From JAVVHH01 sp032249615 (GTDB lineage: Bacteria > Pseudomonadota > Alphaproteobacteria > Acetobacterales > Acetobacteraceae): 64,000 nucleotides of DNA. The first letter of the stretch is position 1, and each line of letters starts with the position of its first letter. The stretch spans positions 3,658 through 67,657 of the forward strand of contig JAVVHH010000001.1 of assembly GCA_032249615.1 (NCBI GenBank). The letters are read 5' to 3'. The notes beneath the pieces were generated by a model, which searched no databases, had not been told where the DNA came from, and saw nothing but the letters and a program-made list of their open reading frames with translations. A program made the position numbers and the translations under genes. Of this stretch, positions 36,037 through 43,971 are shown in pieces.

Positions 36037-39000
36037 TCAGGCGTGCGGTTGCGCGACCGGAAAGGCGATCAGCTCGCCCGCGGCCTGGAAATGCGCACGC
36101 TGGCTGTGGCGGCGCTGGGCCGCGAGCGTGCCGACCCGGTCGCGCACGTAGCGGCATAATTCGAGGGCATCCAGCACGCCGCCGCTGGCCGGCGCCAGGC
36201 CGGTCAGCCCCTCCTTGACCGCGTGCCCGAACACGCCGTTCACGTCATCATAGCCGTCGAGAGCCTCCTCGTCGGAGCCGGATGCGGTCAACACGTAGCG
36301 GCCGGTCTCGTGCCCGAGGCGTCCGCCAACCTGCAGGTCGATCGCGTTGGCAAAGCACGTGTCCAGCATCAGCAGCGTGCGCGCCGCGCGGATGTTGGAC
36401 AGCAGCCCGACGATGTCGTCCGCCGGCAGGCAGCCCTCCCCCCGATCGAGCGCGCCGTTCGCATCGGTCACATTGGCCGTCACGAAGGCATAGTCGCCGC
36501 GGACGGACACGCCGTGACCGGACAGGTAGATCAACACGGCGTCGTCGCGTTCTGCCCGGAGCGCGATGTCCATCAGCGCGTTGCGCACCGCGTCGCGCGT
36601 TGCCGCCTCGTCGCGGAGAACGATCGGGGTGGCCAGCGCATCGTAGGCGCGCGGCAGCACTTGCGCGATCGTGGTCGCGAAGGTGCTCGCGTCCGACACG
36701 GCATAGCGCAGCGCGGGGATGGTCCCCGTGTAGCGGTCGATGCCCGCCGCGAGCACGCGCAGGGTCCCCGGGGTCGTGGCCGGGGCGGTCGCAGCGGCGG
36801 GCTCGCCCGGCGCGGTCAGCCGCCGGGTCACGACCACAGGCGCCGTCCGGTTGAAGCTGTTGGCGGCGCCGTAAGCGCGGAACTCGATCCGCGCCTCCTT
36901 CGACGGCAGGAAAACGATCTGCTCGGCCTGGGCGCCGGGCTTGTGGAACGCGCGTCCGGCGTTGATGCCATTGACGAACGCATCGACCATGACCGGCGAG
37001 AATGAGGCCGAGACATCCAGCCGGACCCGGACCGCCTGCGTCGCGGGGTCGACCTCCACCGCGCCGCTGCCACCGGGCAGCGCGCGCTGCAGATCGTGGC
37101 AGGCCGCCGGCGCGGGAGGGTCCGGCTGGCTATCCAGCGTCGCGAGAAGGCGGGAGCGGCGCGCCCGCTCGGACACGTCGTCGCTGCCGCAGATCTGCAG
37201 CACCCGGATGGTGGGGGCGGTGTCGGCCGCCGCGGCCTTGAGCGCGGGCGCCACGTTTTGCCCCGCCTCGGCCCAGTGCGCGCCGGGCCGGGCCATGCCG
37301 CTCACGGCGGCCGGATCGTAGAGCTGGCGGTAGTGCTGGTCGATCGTCATCCAGCGGCTGGTCAGCGCCGCGGGATCGCTGCTGTCGTAGCGCCCGTTCT
37401 CGTGGAGGCCGACAAGGGTCTCGCCGCCGAGGTCGCTGTAGGCGAAGCGCCCGTCGTTACGCCACGCGACCCATTTGCGGCGGTCCTGCTCGACGAAAAC
37501 GCCACCGAGTTCGTGCAGCAGTGCGCCGGACGCCAACCCGTACCATCGCAATGTCCCGTCGCCATGCGCCGCGACGATGATCCGGCCGTTGCCTGCGAAG
37601 CCGACCGCCCAGGCGGGGGTCGCGAGAAGGCGGCGCGCGAGCTCCGCCCCCTTGGCGTCGAGCAGAACGAGCGTCTCCTGCGTGCCGATCACAATCTGGC
37701 CGGTGCCGGGCGCGACGTCGCTCGACCGCACCCGCTCGCCGCGCCGCTCGAGATCGGGCGGCAGGCGGGCGAGGCCGGGTCCCGGCCTGTGCGAGGCCGT
37801 GCGCGGGGACGCCTCGGACAATTTGAGCTGCGCCAAGTCGAACCGCAGCGGTGGCTGGCCGGTCCCCGCCTGGAACTCCACCGCTTCGCCTGACTCGTCC
37901 ACCTTCCAGCGGAGGCGTTCCGTCTCGCGGAAATCCAGCCGCTCCGACCGGCTCGCGTCGACGGTCAGCCGCATGGCGGCCCGCCCGACGGCGACCCGGC
38001 CCCAGCTCGCATCGGTGCTGCCGAACACCACCCCGCCGGCCGGGTGCCGCGACAGGCTGGCGAGACTATCGTGGGCGACGAGCGCGCTGAGCGGATGGCC
38101 CGCCTGGCCGCCCTGCCATGCCAGCAGGAGATTGCCGCCGCCCGCCCTCTCCATCGTTCCGCCGGCGAACAGCCACTCGGCGCCATCGCCGCCCGTGCCC
38201 CAGGCGACGAGCGCCAGATTGCCGGGCCCGAACTCAGGCGGTGGCTCGATCAGGTTCAGGCGGCTGCTCTTTTGGTCGAGAACGGCGACGCTCCGGCGGT
38301 CGGAGAAGCCGATGGCGATGCGGTCGCCCGCCGCCGAAAACGCGAGCGACACCGGGCGACCCGGCAGGCGGCTTTCGAGCGACGCGGCCTGCAGCCTTGC
38401 CTCTTCCGTGACCGGGTAGAGCCGCAGAAGGTTCTTCTGCAGCAGCGTCGCGATGCTGCCCCCATCGGGCGAGAAGGCCACCGCAACCATCGGGTTCGAG
38501 GGGTCGGCCGCCGACGCGAACCCGATCTTGACCGCGAGATCGGCGTCGTAGCGCAATACCGCGAGCCCCTCGAGCTCGGTGGCCAGCGCGACCACGCCGC
38601 CCCGAGGCGAGACGGCGAGCCCCGGATAGCGCCAGGCGTTGCTGGGCCGGCTGCCGATCGCCCGCCGGATCGCCCCGGTTGCGACGTCGAAGACGTAGAT
38701 GATGCCGCGTGGCGCGCTGACCCAGTCGACCGCGGTGACGAACAGCAGCGCCGCATCCGGCGAGAAATCGAGCGCATCGATGCTGCCCACCTGGCCCTCT
38801 CCCAAAGGCGGGTGCCAGCGCCGGAGCAGCCGCCCGGTCTGGCCGCTCCAGATTCGGATGGAGCGGTCGGCACCGCCCGTGGCGACGAGAGCGCCGTCTG
38901 CCGAAACCGCCGTGGCCCGCACGGCGCCGAGATGGGCCGTCGTATCGGGCAGCAGCATCGGATCTTGCGAAGGCTGCGGTCTAATTTGTCCCCTAGCCGA

Positions 39001-39102
39001 CGGCGGAAAACCGGCCAGGGCCCCGCCGGCGCAGGCGGCGCCCATCGCGAGGGCCGTGCGGCGACGGATGGCGAAAGGGCCAGGGACGTGGGGACCGGTC
39101 AT
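36037..39102 (-). CDS. Tat-exported WD40-like protein with C-terminal caspase-fold (C14) protease domain
   Basis: A 1021-residue protein. The N-terminus has RRRTALAMG followed by a hydrophobic stretch, a plausible Tat signal. Residues of about 50-600 contain WD40-like blades (VRATAVSADGALVATGGADRSIRIW; VAFSPDGGSIATL; IIVAAHGDGTLRWYG). Residues of about 640-770 form a linker domain. Residues of about 780-965 are a caspase-fold domain (GIDRYTGTIPALRYAVSDA), with catalytic His863 in YLSGHGV and Cys916 in LDTCFANA, so both dyad residues are intact. It would act in the periplasm. The ATG overlaps the stop of the upstream lipoprotein gene by 4 bases. Its role is unknown; proteolytic activity is inferred only from the dyad. 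Confidence 0.87.
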   Translation of the reverse strand: MTGPHVPGPFAIRRRTALAMGAACAGGALAGFPPSARGQIRPQPSQDPMLLPDTTAHLGAVRATAVSADGALVATGGADRSIRIWSGQTGRLLRRWHPPLGEGQVGSIDALDFSPDAALLFVTAVDWVSAPRGIIYVFDVATGAIRRAIGSRPSNAWRYPGLAVSPRGGVVALATELEGLAVLRYDADLAVKIGFASAADPSNPMVAVAFSPDGGSIATLLQKNLLRLYPVTEEARLQAASLESRLPGRPVSLAFSAAGDRIAIGFSDRRSVAVLDQKSSRLNLIEPPPEFGPGNLALVAWGTGGDGAEWLFAGGTMERAGGGNLLLAWQGGQAGHPLSALVAHDSLASLSRHPAGGVVFGSTDASWGRVAVGRAAMRLTVDASRSERLDFRETERLRWKVDESGEAVEFQAGTGQPPLRFDLAQLKLSEASPRTASHRPGPGLARLPPDLERRGERVRSSDVAPGTGQIVIGTQETLVLLDAKGAELARRLLATPAWAVGFAGNGRIIVAAHGDGTLRWYGLASGALLHELGGVFVEQDRRKWVAWRNDGRFAYSDLGGETLVGLHENGRYDSSDPAALTSRWMTIDQHYRQLYDPAAVSGMARPGAHWAEAGQNVAPALKAAAADTAPTIRVLQICGSDDVSERARRSRLLATLDSQPDPPAPAACHDLQRALPGGSGAVEVDPATQAVRVRLDVSASFSPVMVDAFVNGINAGRAFHKPGAQAEQIVFLPSKEARIEFRAYGAANSFNRTAPVVVTRRLTAPGEPAAATAPATTPGTLRVLAAGIDRYTGTIPALRYAVSDASTFATTIAQVLPRAYDALATPIVLRDEAATRDAVRNALMDIALRAERDDAVLIYLSGHGVSVRGDYAFVTANVTDANGALDRGEGCLPADDIVGLLSNIRAARTLLMLDTCFANAIDLQVGGRLGHETGRYVLTASGSDEEALDGYDDVNGVFGHAVKEGLTGLAPASGGVLDALELCRYVRDRVGTLAAQRRHSQRAHFQAAGELIAFPVAQPHA

Positions 39103-39878
39103 GCCTCCCGCACGGCGGCGGAGGGTAGCAGGCTTGAGATGACGTCGAAGGCGCGTTCGCGCACGGAGGAATCGACGGTCGCCGCCTGCGTGACGAGCGC
39201 CTTTTGGTTGGTCTGCACGGTCCGCCGAACCTGCGCCACCTCGGCCCGGCGCGGCGAGGACACCGGCTCGGCGCCCAGGCGCGTGTCGACGTCCGCAATC
39301 GCCGCTTGGAAACGCTGGGCTCGGGCGCTCAGCTGCGCATTGACGTCACGCGCGACGGCCGCGTCCGCGAGCGCCTGCGATCTGATCTCGGAGGCTCGCT
39401 CGGTCGCCTCCGGGCGCGTGATGCGCCGTGCCCGCAAGTCGCGGCGCAAGTGGGCAATCTCCTGCCGACGGCAGCGCACGAGACCGTCGAAGCTGGCTGC
39501 GAAATCCTGGATCAGTGCCGTGTCCTGATTGGCGCTGGCGGACAGGTCTTGCAGCATCGAGCCGAGACTGGAGGCGAGCGAGCCGACCGAAGGGATTTGA
39601 GAAGCGAGCGAATTGGTAAGGAGCCGGCCGAGCTCGGAGTTGGCGGCCGACGACGCGCCCTCGAGCGATTGCCGGTTCCGCTCGTTCGAGACTGCGTCCT
39701 GGCTGACGGCATAGAAACGCTGCCGCTGGCCCGAGCACGCGCCGTAATCCGGCGGCGGAGCCGGGATTCCCGAGTTGGCCGGGCCGAACTGTGGGGCGCA
39801 GCCGACAAGGCCGGTCGCCCCGATCGCCAACCATGTCGTCGCTGCCGCCACCCGGACGAATCCAAGCCTGGATGGCAT
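39099..39878 (-). CDS. Predicted lipoprotein, function unknown
   Basis: A 259-residue protein with a signal peptide and lipobox LVGC (Cys27). A Pro-rich stretch (APPPDYGACSGQRQRFYAVS) is followed by long heptad-like helical segments rich in Ala, Arg, Glu and Gln (about 60-250). I recognise no domain. It is encoded just before, and overlapping, the caspase-fold protein. Both are predicted to leave the cytoplasm, so a joint envelope role is plausible. The ATG has GGGAG seven bases upstream. Confidence 0.8.
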   Translation of the reverse strand: MPSRLGFVRVAAATTWLAIGATGLVGCAPQFGPANSGIPAPPPDYGACSGQRQRFYAVSQDAVSNERNRQSLEGASSAANSELGRLLTNSLASQIPSVGSLASSLGSMLQDLSASANQDTALIQDFAASFDGLVRCRRQEIAHLRRDLRARRITRPEATERASEIRSQALADAAVARDVNAQLSARAQRFQAAIADVDTRLGAEPVSSPRRAEVAQVRRTVQTNQKALVTQAATVDSSVRERAFDVISSLLPSAAVREA

Positions 39879-39892
39879 CGCCTATCTCCCGA

Positions 39893-39921
39893 TCGTTATT
39901 GCAACAGAATTGCGCACTCAA
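39893..39921 (-). promoter_or_regulatory. Possible promoter of the lipoprotein-caspase operon
   Basis: On the minus strand, TTGAGT (39921-39916), a 17-base spacer and TAACGA (39898-39893), placed 15 bases before the start codon. Both boxes are imperfect. Confidence 0.3.
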
Positions 39922-39951
39922 CCGGTTAAAGGCAACACGGCCGCCGACCCG

Positions 39952-40593
39952 CTACTGGCTCGCCCAGATGATGCGATGGAGCCAAGCGACCTCCGTCACC
40001 TCGAAGCTCCGGTCGCGATGCGCCGGGTTGAGGCTCTTGAGTTCGATGCGCTTGGCCGATTTGCGGGTGAGCTGCTTGGCCATGACTTCGCCGGCCCAGG
40101 TCTTCGCGACCACGCGGTCCCCCCGGCGGATGGGCGCGGACGGTGAGACGACCACCATGTCGCCTTCGCGGAACACCGGTTCCATGCTGTCCCCGGAGAT
40201 CTCGAGCGCATAGGCGTTGGGGTCGCCGATCTCCGGCACGCTGACCTCGTCCCAGCTGCCGCCGACCGGGAAGCCGCCATCGTCGAAGAAACCGTCGCCG
40301 CCCGCCTGCGCGAGCCCGAGCAGCGGGATTCGGTTCGGCAGCCGGATGGAGTTGACGGCCCGGGGCGAGCCGGTGACGAGCGCGGTGAACGCCTCCATCG
40401 ACTCGCCGACCGCGCCGAGGACCTTGGCGATGCTCTCCGTGCTTGGCCAGCGAAGCCGGCCGTCCGGCATCCGGCGCTTGCTCGGATTGAACGTCGTCGC
40501 GTCGAGGCCGGACCGTTTGGCCAGGCCGGAGGGCGACAATCCGTGCTCCGCCGCGAGCGTGTCCAAGGCTCGCCAAATGTCATCGTGCTTCAT
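39952..40593 (-). CDS. S24-family (LexA/CI-like) transcriptional repressor
   Basis: A 213-residue regulator: an N-terminal helix-turn-helix (LAAEHGLSPSGLAKRSGLDATTFNPSKR, about 13-40) with RWPSTESIAKVL, then a peptidase S24 domain. Autocleavage residues are present: an Ala97-Gly98 site in LAQAGGD, Ser136 in SGDSMEP, and Lys173 in EVMAKQL, 37 residues after the serine as in LexA. The N-terminus is XRE/CI-like rather than the LexA winged helix, so it is a stress-sensing repressor but probably not LexA itself. The chosen ATG at 40593 removes 12 unlikely residues. It is divergent from a small gene whose upstream region holds an SOS-box-like site. Confidence 0.87.
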   Translation of the reverse strand: MKHDDIWRALDTLAAEHGLSPSGLAKRSGLDATTFNPSKRRMPDGRLRWPSTESIAKVLGAVGESMEAFTALVTGSPRAVNSIRLPNRIPLLGLAQAGGDGFFDDGGFPVGGSWDEVSVPEIGDPNAYALEISGDSMEPVFREGDMVVVSPSAPIRRGDRVVAKTWAGEVMAKQLTRKSAKRIELKSLNPAHRDRSFEVTEVAWLHRIIWASQ

Positions 40594-40674
40594 AACAAAG
40601 AGTGTGCCTAGGAATTTAGACCGTGGCAACTGGGAAAATGAGCCTGGACGCTCTTGTTTGCGCGGAGCGAGAAT

Positions 40675-40689
40675 GTTCTTGTTTAGTTC
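40675..40689 (+). promoter_or_regulatory. SOS-box-like operator (GTTC-N7-GTTC)
   Basis: GTTC at 40675-40678 and GTTC at 40686-40689, exactly seven bases apart, match the LexA box known from Alphaproteobacteria. The site lies 19 bases before the ATG of the 109-residue gene. A direct repeat TCTTGTTT (40652-40659 and 40677-40684, 25 bases apart) partly overlaps it and could instead serve the divergent S24 repressor. Confidence 0.5.
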
Positions 40690-40707
40690 TCATCAGAGGA
40701 CCGCAGA

Positions 40708-41037
40708 ATGCAACCGTCCATCGAGCCCGCCCGCCCGTTTGCCTCCGTCGAGGCCGCCTGGTTTTCCACGGCCCGTGCTCTGCAAAGCGGACGGGGTGCG
40801 CACGACCACGTCGACGGAGTCCTCCGCTGCCTCGATCGGCTCTATCGCAACCGCCGGATAGAACTGCTGCACGCGCGCATTCTGCGGATCTGGGGCGGCC
40901 GCGGCATCGCCCCCAACCCGGCCTATCCCCGCGAGCGCAGCGACTGGCGGATTTGGCGGGAAGCGCTCGACCGCCTTGAAGGCCCGTTGCGCGCCCAGGG
41001 CATCGTCGTCCACTGCCAGCCCGCGCCGGCCGAATGA
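40708..41037 (+). CDS. Small protein of unknown function, possibly damage-inducible
   Basis: A 109-residue basic protein without signal peptide or membrane segment: a helical first half (FSTARALQSGRGAHDHVDGVLRCL), then LLHARILRIWGGRGIAPNP and RERSDWRIWREALDRL. I do not recognise the family. The regulated-looking upstream region and the GAGGACC-type ribosome-binding stretch support it being real. It ends one base before the convergent phnM stop. Confidence 0.65.
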   Translation: MQPSIEPARPFASVEAAWFSTARALQSGRGAHDHVDGVLRCLDRLYRNRRIELLHARILRIWGGRGIAPNPAYPRERSDWRIWREALDRLEGPLRAQGIVVHCQPAPAE

Positions 41038-41038
41038 T

Positions 41039-42181
41039 TCAGTGCAGCCGGTCCCAGCCGGCGCCACTGAGGTAGCCGACGCGGCCGGCGGCGAAAGTGG
41101 CGACCACCCGGGGACCGGCCGGGTCGACGAGCACGACGTCGGCCCGCTTGCCGTCCTCGATCGTGCCGCGGTCGTGGAGCCCGGCGGCTGCGGCCGCGTT
41201 GGCAGAAACGAGCGCCCAGGCCTGCCCGAGCGACAGCGCCCCGCGATGGCCGAGCGACCAGGCGGCGGGCAGCATGGCCGGGTAGAAATAGTCGCTGCAC
41301 AGCACCGTGCAGACGCCTCGCTCGGCAAGCGCGCCGGCCGACGCCCAGCCGAGATGGGAGCCGCCACGCACGACGTTGGGGCAACCCATGACGACCGCGT
41401 CGCCCGAATCCCGCGCGTCCTCCCCCACTGCTTCGGCCATCGGGAACTCGCAGATGCGGGCGCCGAGGGCCCGGAACCGCTCGCGCACGGCCACGGCGTC
41501 GTCGTCGTGGCTGGCCATCGGCAAGCCGTGCCGGCGCGCGGCGGCGGCCAGGCGGGCAGTCGCGGCGGGAACGTCGGATTGGCCGGCGGCGATCGCCTCC
41601 GCAAGCTGGCGGAACTGGGCGACCGGCATGCCGCTGCGCTGGCTGTATTTCGCCGCGCCCGCCGGCTGCGCCATCTCGCGCAGAACGGAGCCCATGTGGT
41701 CGTTGAAGCTGACCAGCCCCACCCGGCCCGCCTCGACATCGGCGAGCGCCACCTCGAGCGCGAGCAGGTTATAGAGTTCCCACCGCATATGCAGGCGCAT
41801 GTCGCACACCATGGCCGGGCGGTGCGCCTCCAGCGCCTCGACCATCAGGCGCCAGTTCTCCAGGCCGCGCAGGCCGGGCTCCCAGGACAGGGTGACGGCG
41901 TGCAGGGCCGTGGTGATGCCGTTGGCCAGCAGCTGCGCCTCCGTGTCGCGCAGGGCGAGCGGCAGCGGGAAGTTCACGCCGGGCCGGGGCTGCATCTGGC
42001 GTTCGAACGCGTCGCCATGTAGGTCGACGATGCCGGGCAGCGCGAACAGCCCGCGTGCATCGAAGTGCCGTCCCGCGCCCGTCCCGCCGAGCCGCAACGT
42101 GCCTTGCGCCTCGAGCCGCAACGACGTTTCCGCCACCGTTCCGTCGGCCAGCAGCACCTGGGCGCCTTGAATGTCGAGCAT
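41039..42181 (-). CDS. phnM: PhnM: alpha-D-ribose 1-methylphosphonate 5-triphosphate diphosphatase
   Basis: A 380-residue amidohydrolase-fold protein with the PhnM signatures PGIVDLHGDAFERQ, QPRPGVNFPLPLALRD, NGITTALHAVTLSWEPGLRG, ASHDDD and VLCSDYFYPAML; metal-ligand His/Asp residues are in place. In the C-P lyase pathway PhnM removes pyrophosphate from the ribose-phosphonate triphosphate intermediate. No other phn gene is in the window, so it is either displaced from its cluster or used differently. The ATG at 42181 gives the usual N-terminus MLDIQGAQVLL. Confidence 0.93.
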   Translation of the reverse strand: MLDIQGAQVLLADGTVAETSLRLEAQGTLRLGGTGAGRHFDARGLFALPGIVDLHGDAFERQMQPRPGVNFPLPLALRDTEAQLLANGITTALHAVTLSWEPGLRGLENWRLMVEALEAHRPAMVCDMRLHMRWELYNLLALEVALADVEAGRVGLVSFNDHMGSVLREMAQPAGAAKYSQRSGMPVAQFRQLAEAIAAGQSDVPAATARLAAAARRHGLPMASHDDDAVAVRERFRALGARICEFPMAEAVGEDARDSGDAVVMGCPNVVRGGSHLGWASAGALAERGVCTVLCSDYFYPAMLPAAWSLGHRGALSLGQAWALVSANAAAAAGLHDRGTIEDGKRADVVLVDPAGPRVVATFAAGRVGYLSGAGWDRLH

Positions 42182-42294
42182 GGCCCGTTCTAGCCAGGCG
42201 CGGGGCGCCGGACCAGAGTGCGAGCTGCCGTGCAACGGAATTCGGGATTGCTCGTTTCGATCGTCACAGATCGACCAACCCGAAGGAGCGCTCC

Positions 42295-42759
42295 ATGATT
42301 TCGACCCGCCGGACGTTGCTGCCCGCCCTCGCCAGCGTCCTGATGCTCAGCGCGGCAGTGGTCTCCCGCGCGAACGCCGCCCCCGATCCGGCGGCGCCCG
42401 GCCCCGTCACCGCTACGCTCACCCTCAGCGCGCAAGGTGCCGCGGCAGGCGTCGGCTACACCTGGGGCGACGGCATCCTGATGTTCCACGGCAAGAAATA
42501 CCGCTTTTCGGTCAACGGCGTGTCGATCGCCGATGTCGGCTACTCCAAGGTGACCGGCCACGGGCGGGTCTACCACTTGAAGAACGTTCAGGATTTCAGC
42601 GGGACCTACGCGGCGACGACCGGGCAGGCCACGGTCGGTAATGGGCTCGGCGGCCAGCTGCTGCAGAATGCGAACGGCGTGCAGATCCGCATCGACCAGA
42701 TGACCCGCGGCGCCCGTCTGGAAGGCTCGGTCGGCGGGATCACGCTCACGCTGAAATAA
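42295..42759 (+). CDS. Small secreted protein of unknown function
   Basis: A 154-residue protein with a signal peptide (about 1-29, ending SRANA). The mature part is Gly-rich and beta-prone: GVGYTWGDGILMFHGKKYRFSV, DVGYSKVTGHGRVYHL, FSGTYAATTGQATVGNGLGG and LQNANGVQIRI. The pattern is weakly like EipA/DUF1134-type periplasmic proteins, but I do not assign it. It has a strong GAAGGAG six bases before the ATG and is divergent from phnM. Confidence 0.8.
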   Translation: MISTRRTLLPALASVLMLSAAVVSRANAAPDPAAPGPVTATLTLSAQGAAAGVGYTWGDGILMFHGKKYRFSVNGVSIADVGYSKVTGHGRVYHLKNVQDFSGTYAATTGQATVGNGLGGQLLQNANGVQIRIDQMTRGARLEGSVGGITLTLK

Positions 42760-42765
42760 GCGCGC

Positions 42766-42796
42766 CACAAGCCGTCGGATCGTCCGGCGGCTTGTG
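42766..42796 (+). terminator. Probable terminator after the secreted-protein gene
   Basis: Perfect nine-base arms CACAAGCCG (42766-42774) and CGGCTTGTG (42788-42796) around a 13-base loop, seven bases after the stop. No T-run follows, so the call rests on stem and position. Confidence 0.45.
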
Positions 42797-42827
42797 CGAC
42801 TCCGGCGGGGTGCCCTCATATGGGGCG

Positions 42828-43277
42828 ATGCCTCTGCGCGCTCGACCTGCTGCGACGTCCGTCCACCTGATGAAGCTCGCGGTGGGGGTGAGCTCGATCG
42901 AGGCCTTCGAGGAGCGGGTGGCCACGCATCGCGCCTCCGGCAGCGGCATGCAGGTCTGGACCCGCAACTTCCCGAAGCGGGCCGAGCAGGTGATCGGCGA
43001 GGGATCGCTCTACTGGGTCGTCGCCGGGCTGCTCTCGGTCCGCATGCCGGTGCTGGGCATCGCGGAAGATACCTACGACGACGGGTCGCGTTGCGCGCGG
43101 ATCGAGTTGGAGCCAACCCTGATCCGGGTCACGCCGGTACGCATGCGTCCCTTCCAGGGCTGGCGGTATCTCGACCCGGCAGCCGCGCCCGCCGATCTGC
43201 GGCAGGTAGGTGCAAGCGGGATCGACGCGCTGCCGCCGCAGGTGCTGCGCGAATTGCGGGACCTCTGCCTGGTATAA
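42828..43277 (+). CDS. DUF1489 family protein
   Basis: A 149-residue protein with the DUF1489 pattern: HLMKLAVGVSSIEAFEERV, WTRNFPKRAEQVIGEGSLYWVVAGLLSVRM and VTPVRMRPFQGWRYLDP. It is a conserved alphaproteobacterial protein without known function. The ATG at 42828 keeps the conserved HLxKL residues; a start at the later ATG (42870) would lose part of them. It is convergent with the dehydrogenase gene, one base apart. Confidence 0.85.
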   Translation: MPLRARPAATSVHLMKLAVGVSSIEAFEERVATHRASGSGMQVWTRNFPKRAEQVIGEGSLYWVVAGLLSVRMPVLGIAEDTYDDGSRCARIELEPTLIRVTPVRMRPFQGWRYLDPAAAPADLRQVGASGIDALPPQVLRELRDLCLV

Positions 43278-43278
43278 C

Positions 43279-43971
43279 TTAAAGCCGGATGATTTCGCCG
43301 TGCCGGGTCTCCGCCTCGCCGCACAGCGCGGCGATCGACGGCGCGACATCGGCTGGTTTCGGCAGGGTCTCGGGGTCCTCGCCGGGGAACGCCTCGGTCC
43401 TGAGGCGGCTCGCCACGGCGCCGGGATCGACCAGGTTGACGCGCAACGCCGTCGTGGCGACCTCTTGCGCCCAGGTGAGCACGAGGTGGTCGAGCGCGGC
43501 CTTGGTGGCGCCGTATGCGCCCCAGTAGGCGCGCGGCTCGGCGGCGCGTTGCGTCGTCAGAAACAGGGCGCGGCCGGCGGGCGCGACCTGCAGCACCGGT
43601 GCGCAACTGCGGATGAGCCGCCACGCTGCTGCGAGGTTCACGCCGACGACGGCGTTCCAGTCCGCCGGGAGGATGTGAGGCACCGGGGTCAACCGCCCAA
43701 GCGCGCCCGCGCTGTGGACCAGCACGTCGAGCCGGCCGAACCGATCGAACACGCTCGGCCCGATCATGTCGACGCCGGCCCCATCCAGCAGGTCGAGCGG
43801 CAGCAGCGTCGCACTGCCGCCCTCGGCCCTGATCGCGTCGTCGACGTCGGCGAGGCCGCCTTCCGTGCGCGCGGTGAGAACCACGTGCATCCCGGCCCGC
43901 GCGAGTTCGAGCGCGACGGCCGCCCCGATGCCGCGGCTGGCACCGGTGACGAGAGCGACTTTCTGGTCCAT
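43279..43971 (-). CDS. Short-chain dehydrogenase/reductase
   Basis: A 230-residue SDR: cofactor motif TGASRGIG (residues 9-16), a LVHSAGALG segment in place of the usual NNAG, and the active-site YGATK with its tyrosine and lysine. The usual catalytic serine position reads TTQRA, so it is probably Thr. Substrate unknown. SDR genes commonly follow purF in this lineage; here the ATG overlaps the purF stop by one base. Confidence 0.88.
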   Translation of the reverse strand: MDQKVALVTGASRGIGAAVALELARAGMHVVLTARTEGGLADVDDAIRAEGGSATLLPLDLLDGAGVDMIGPSVFDRFGRLDVLVHSAGALGRLTPVPHILPADWNAVVGVNLAAAWRLIRSCAPVLQVAPAGRALFLTTQRAAEPRAYWGAYGATKAALDHLVLTWAQEVATTALRVNLVDPGAVASRLRTEAFPGEDPETLPKPADVAPSIAALCGEAETRHGEIIRL

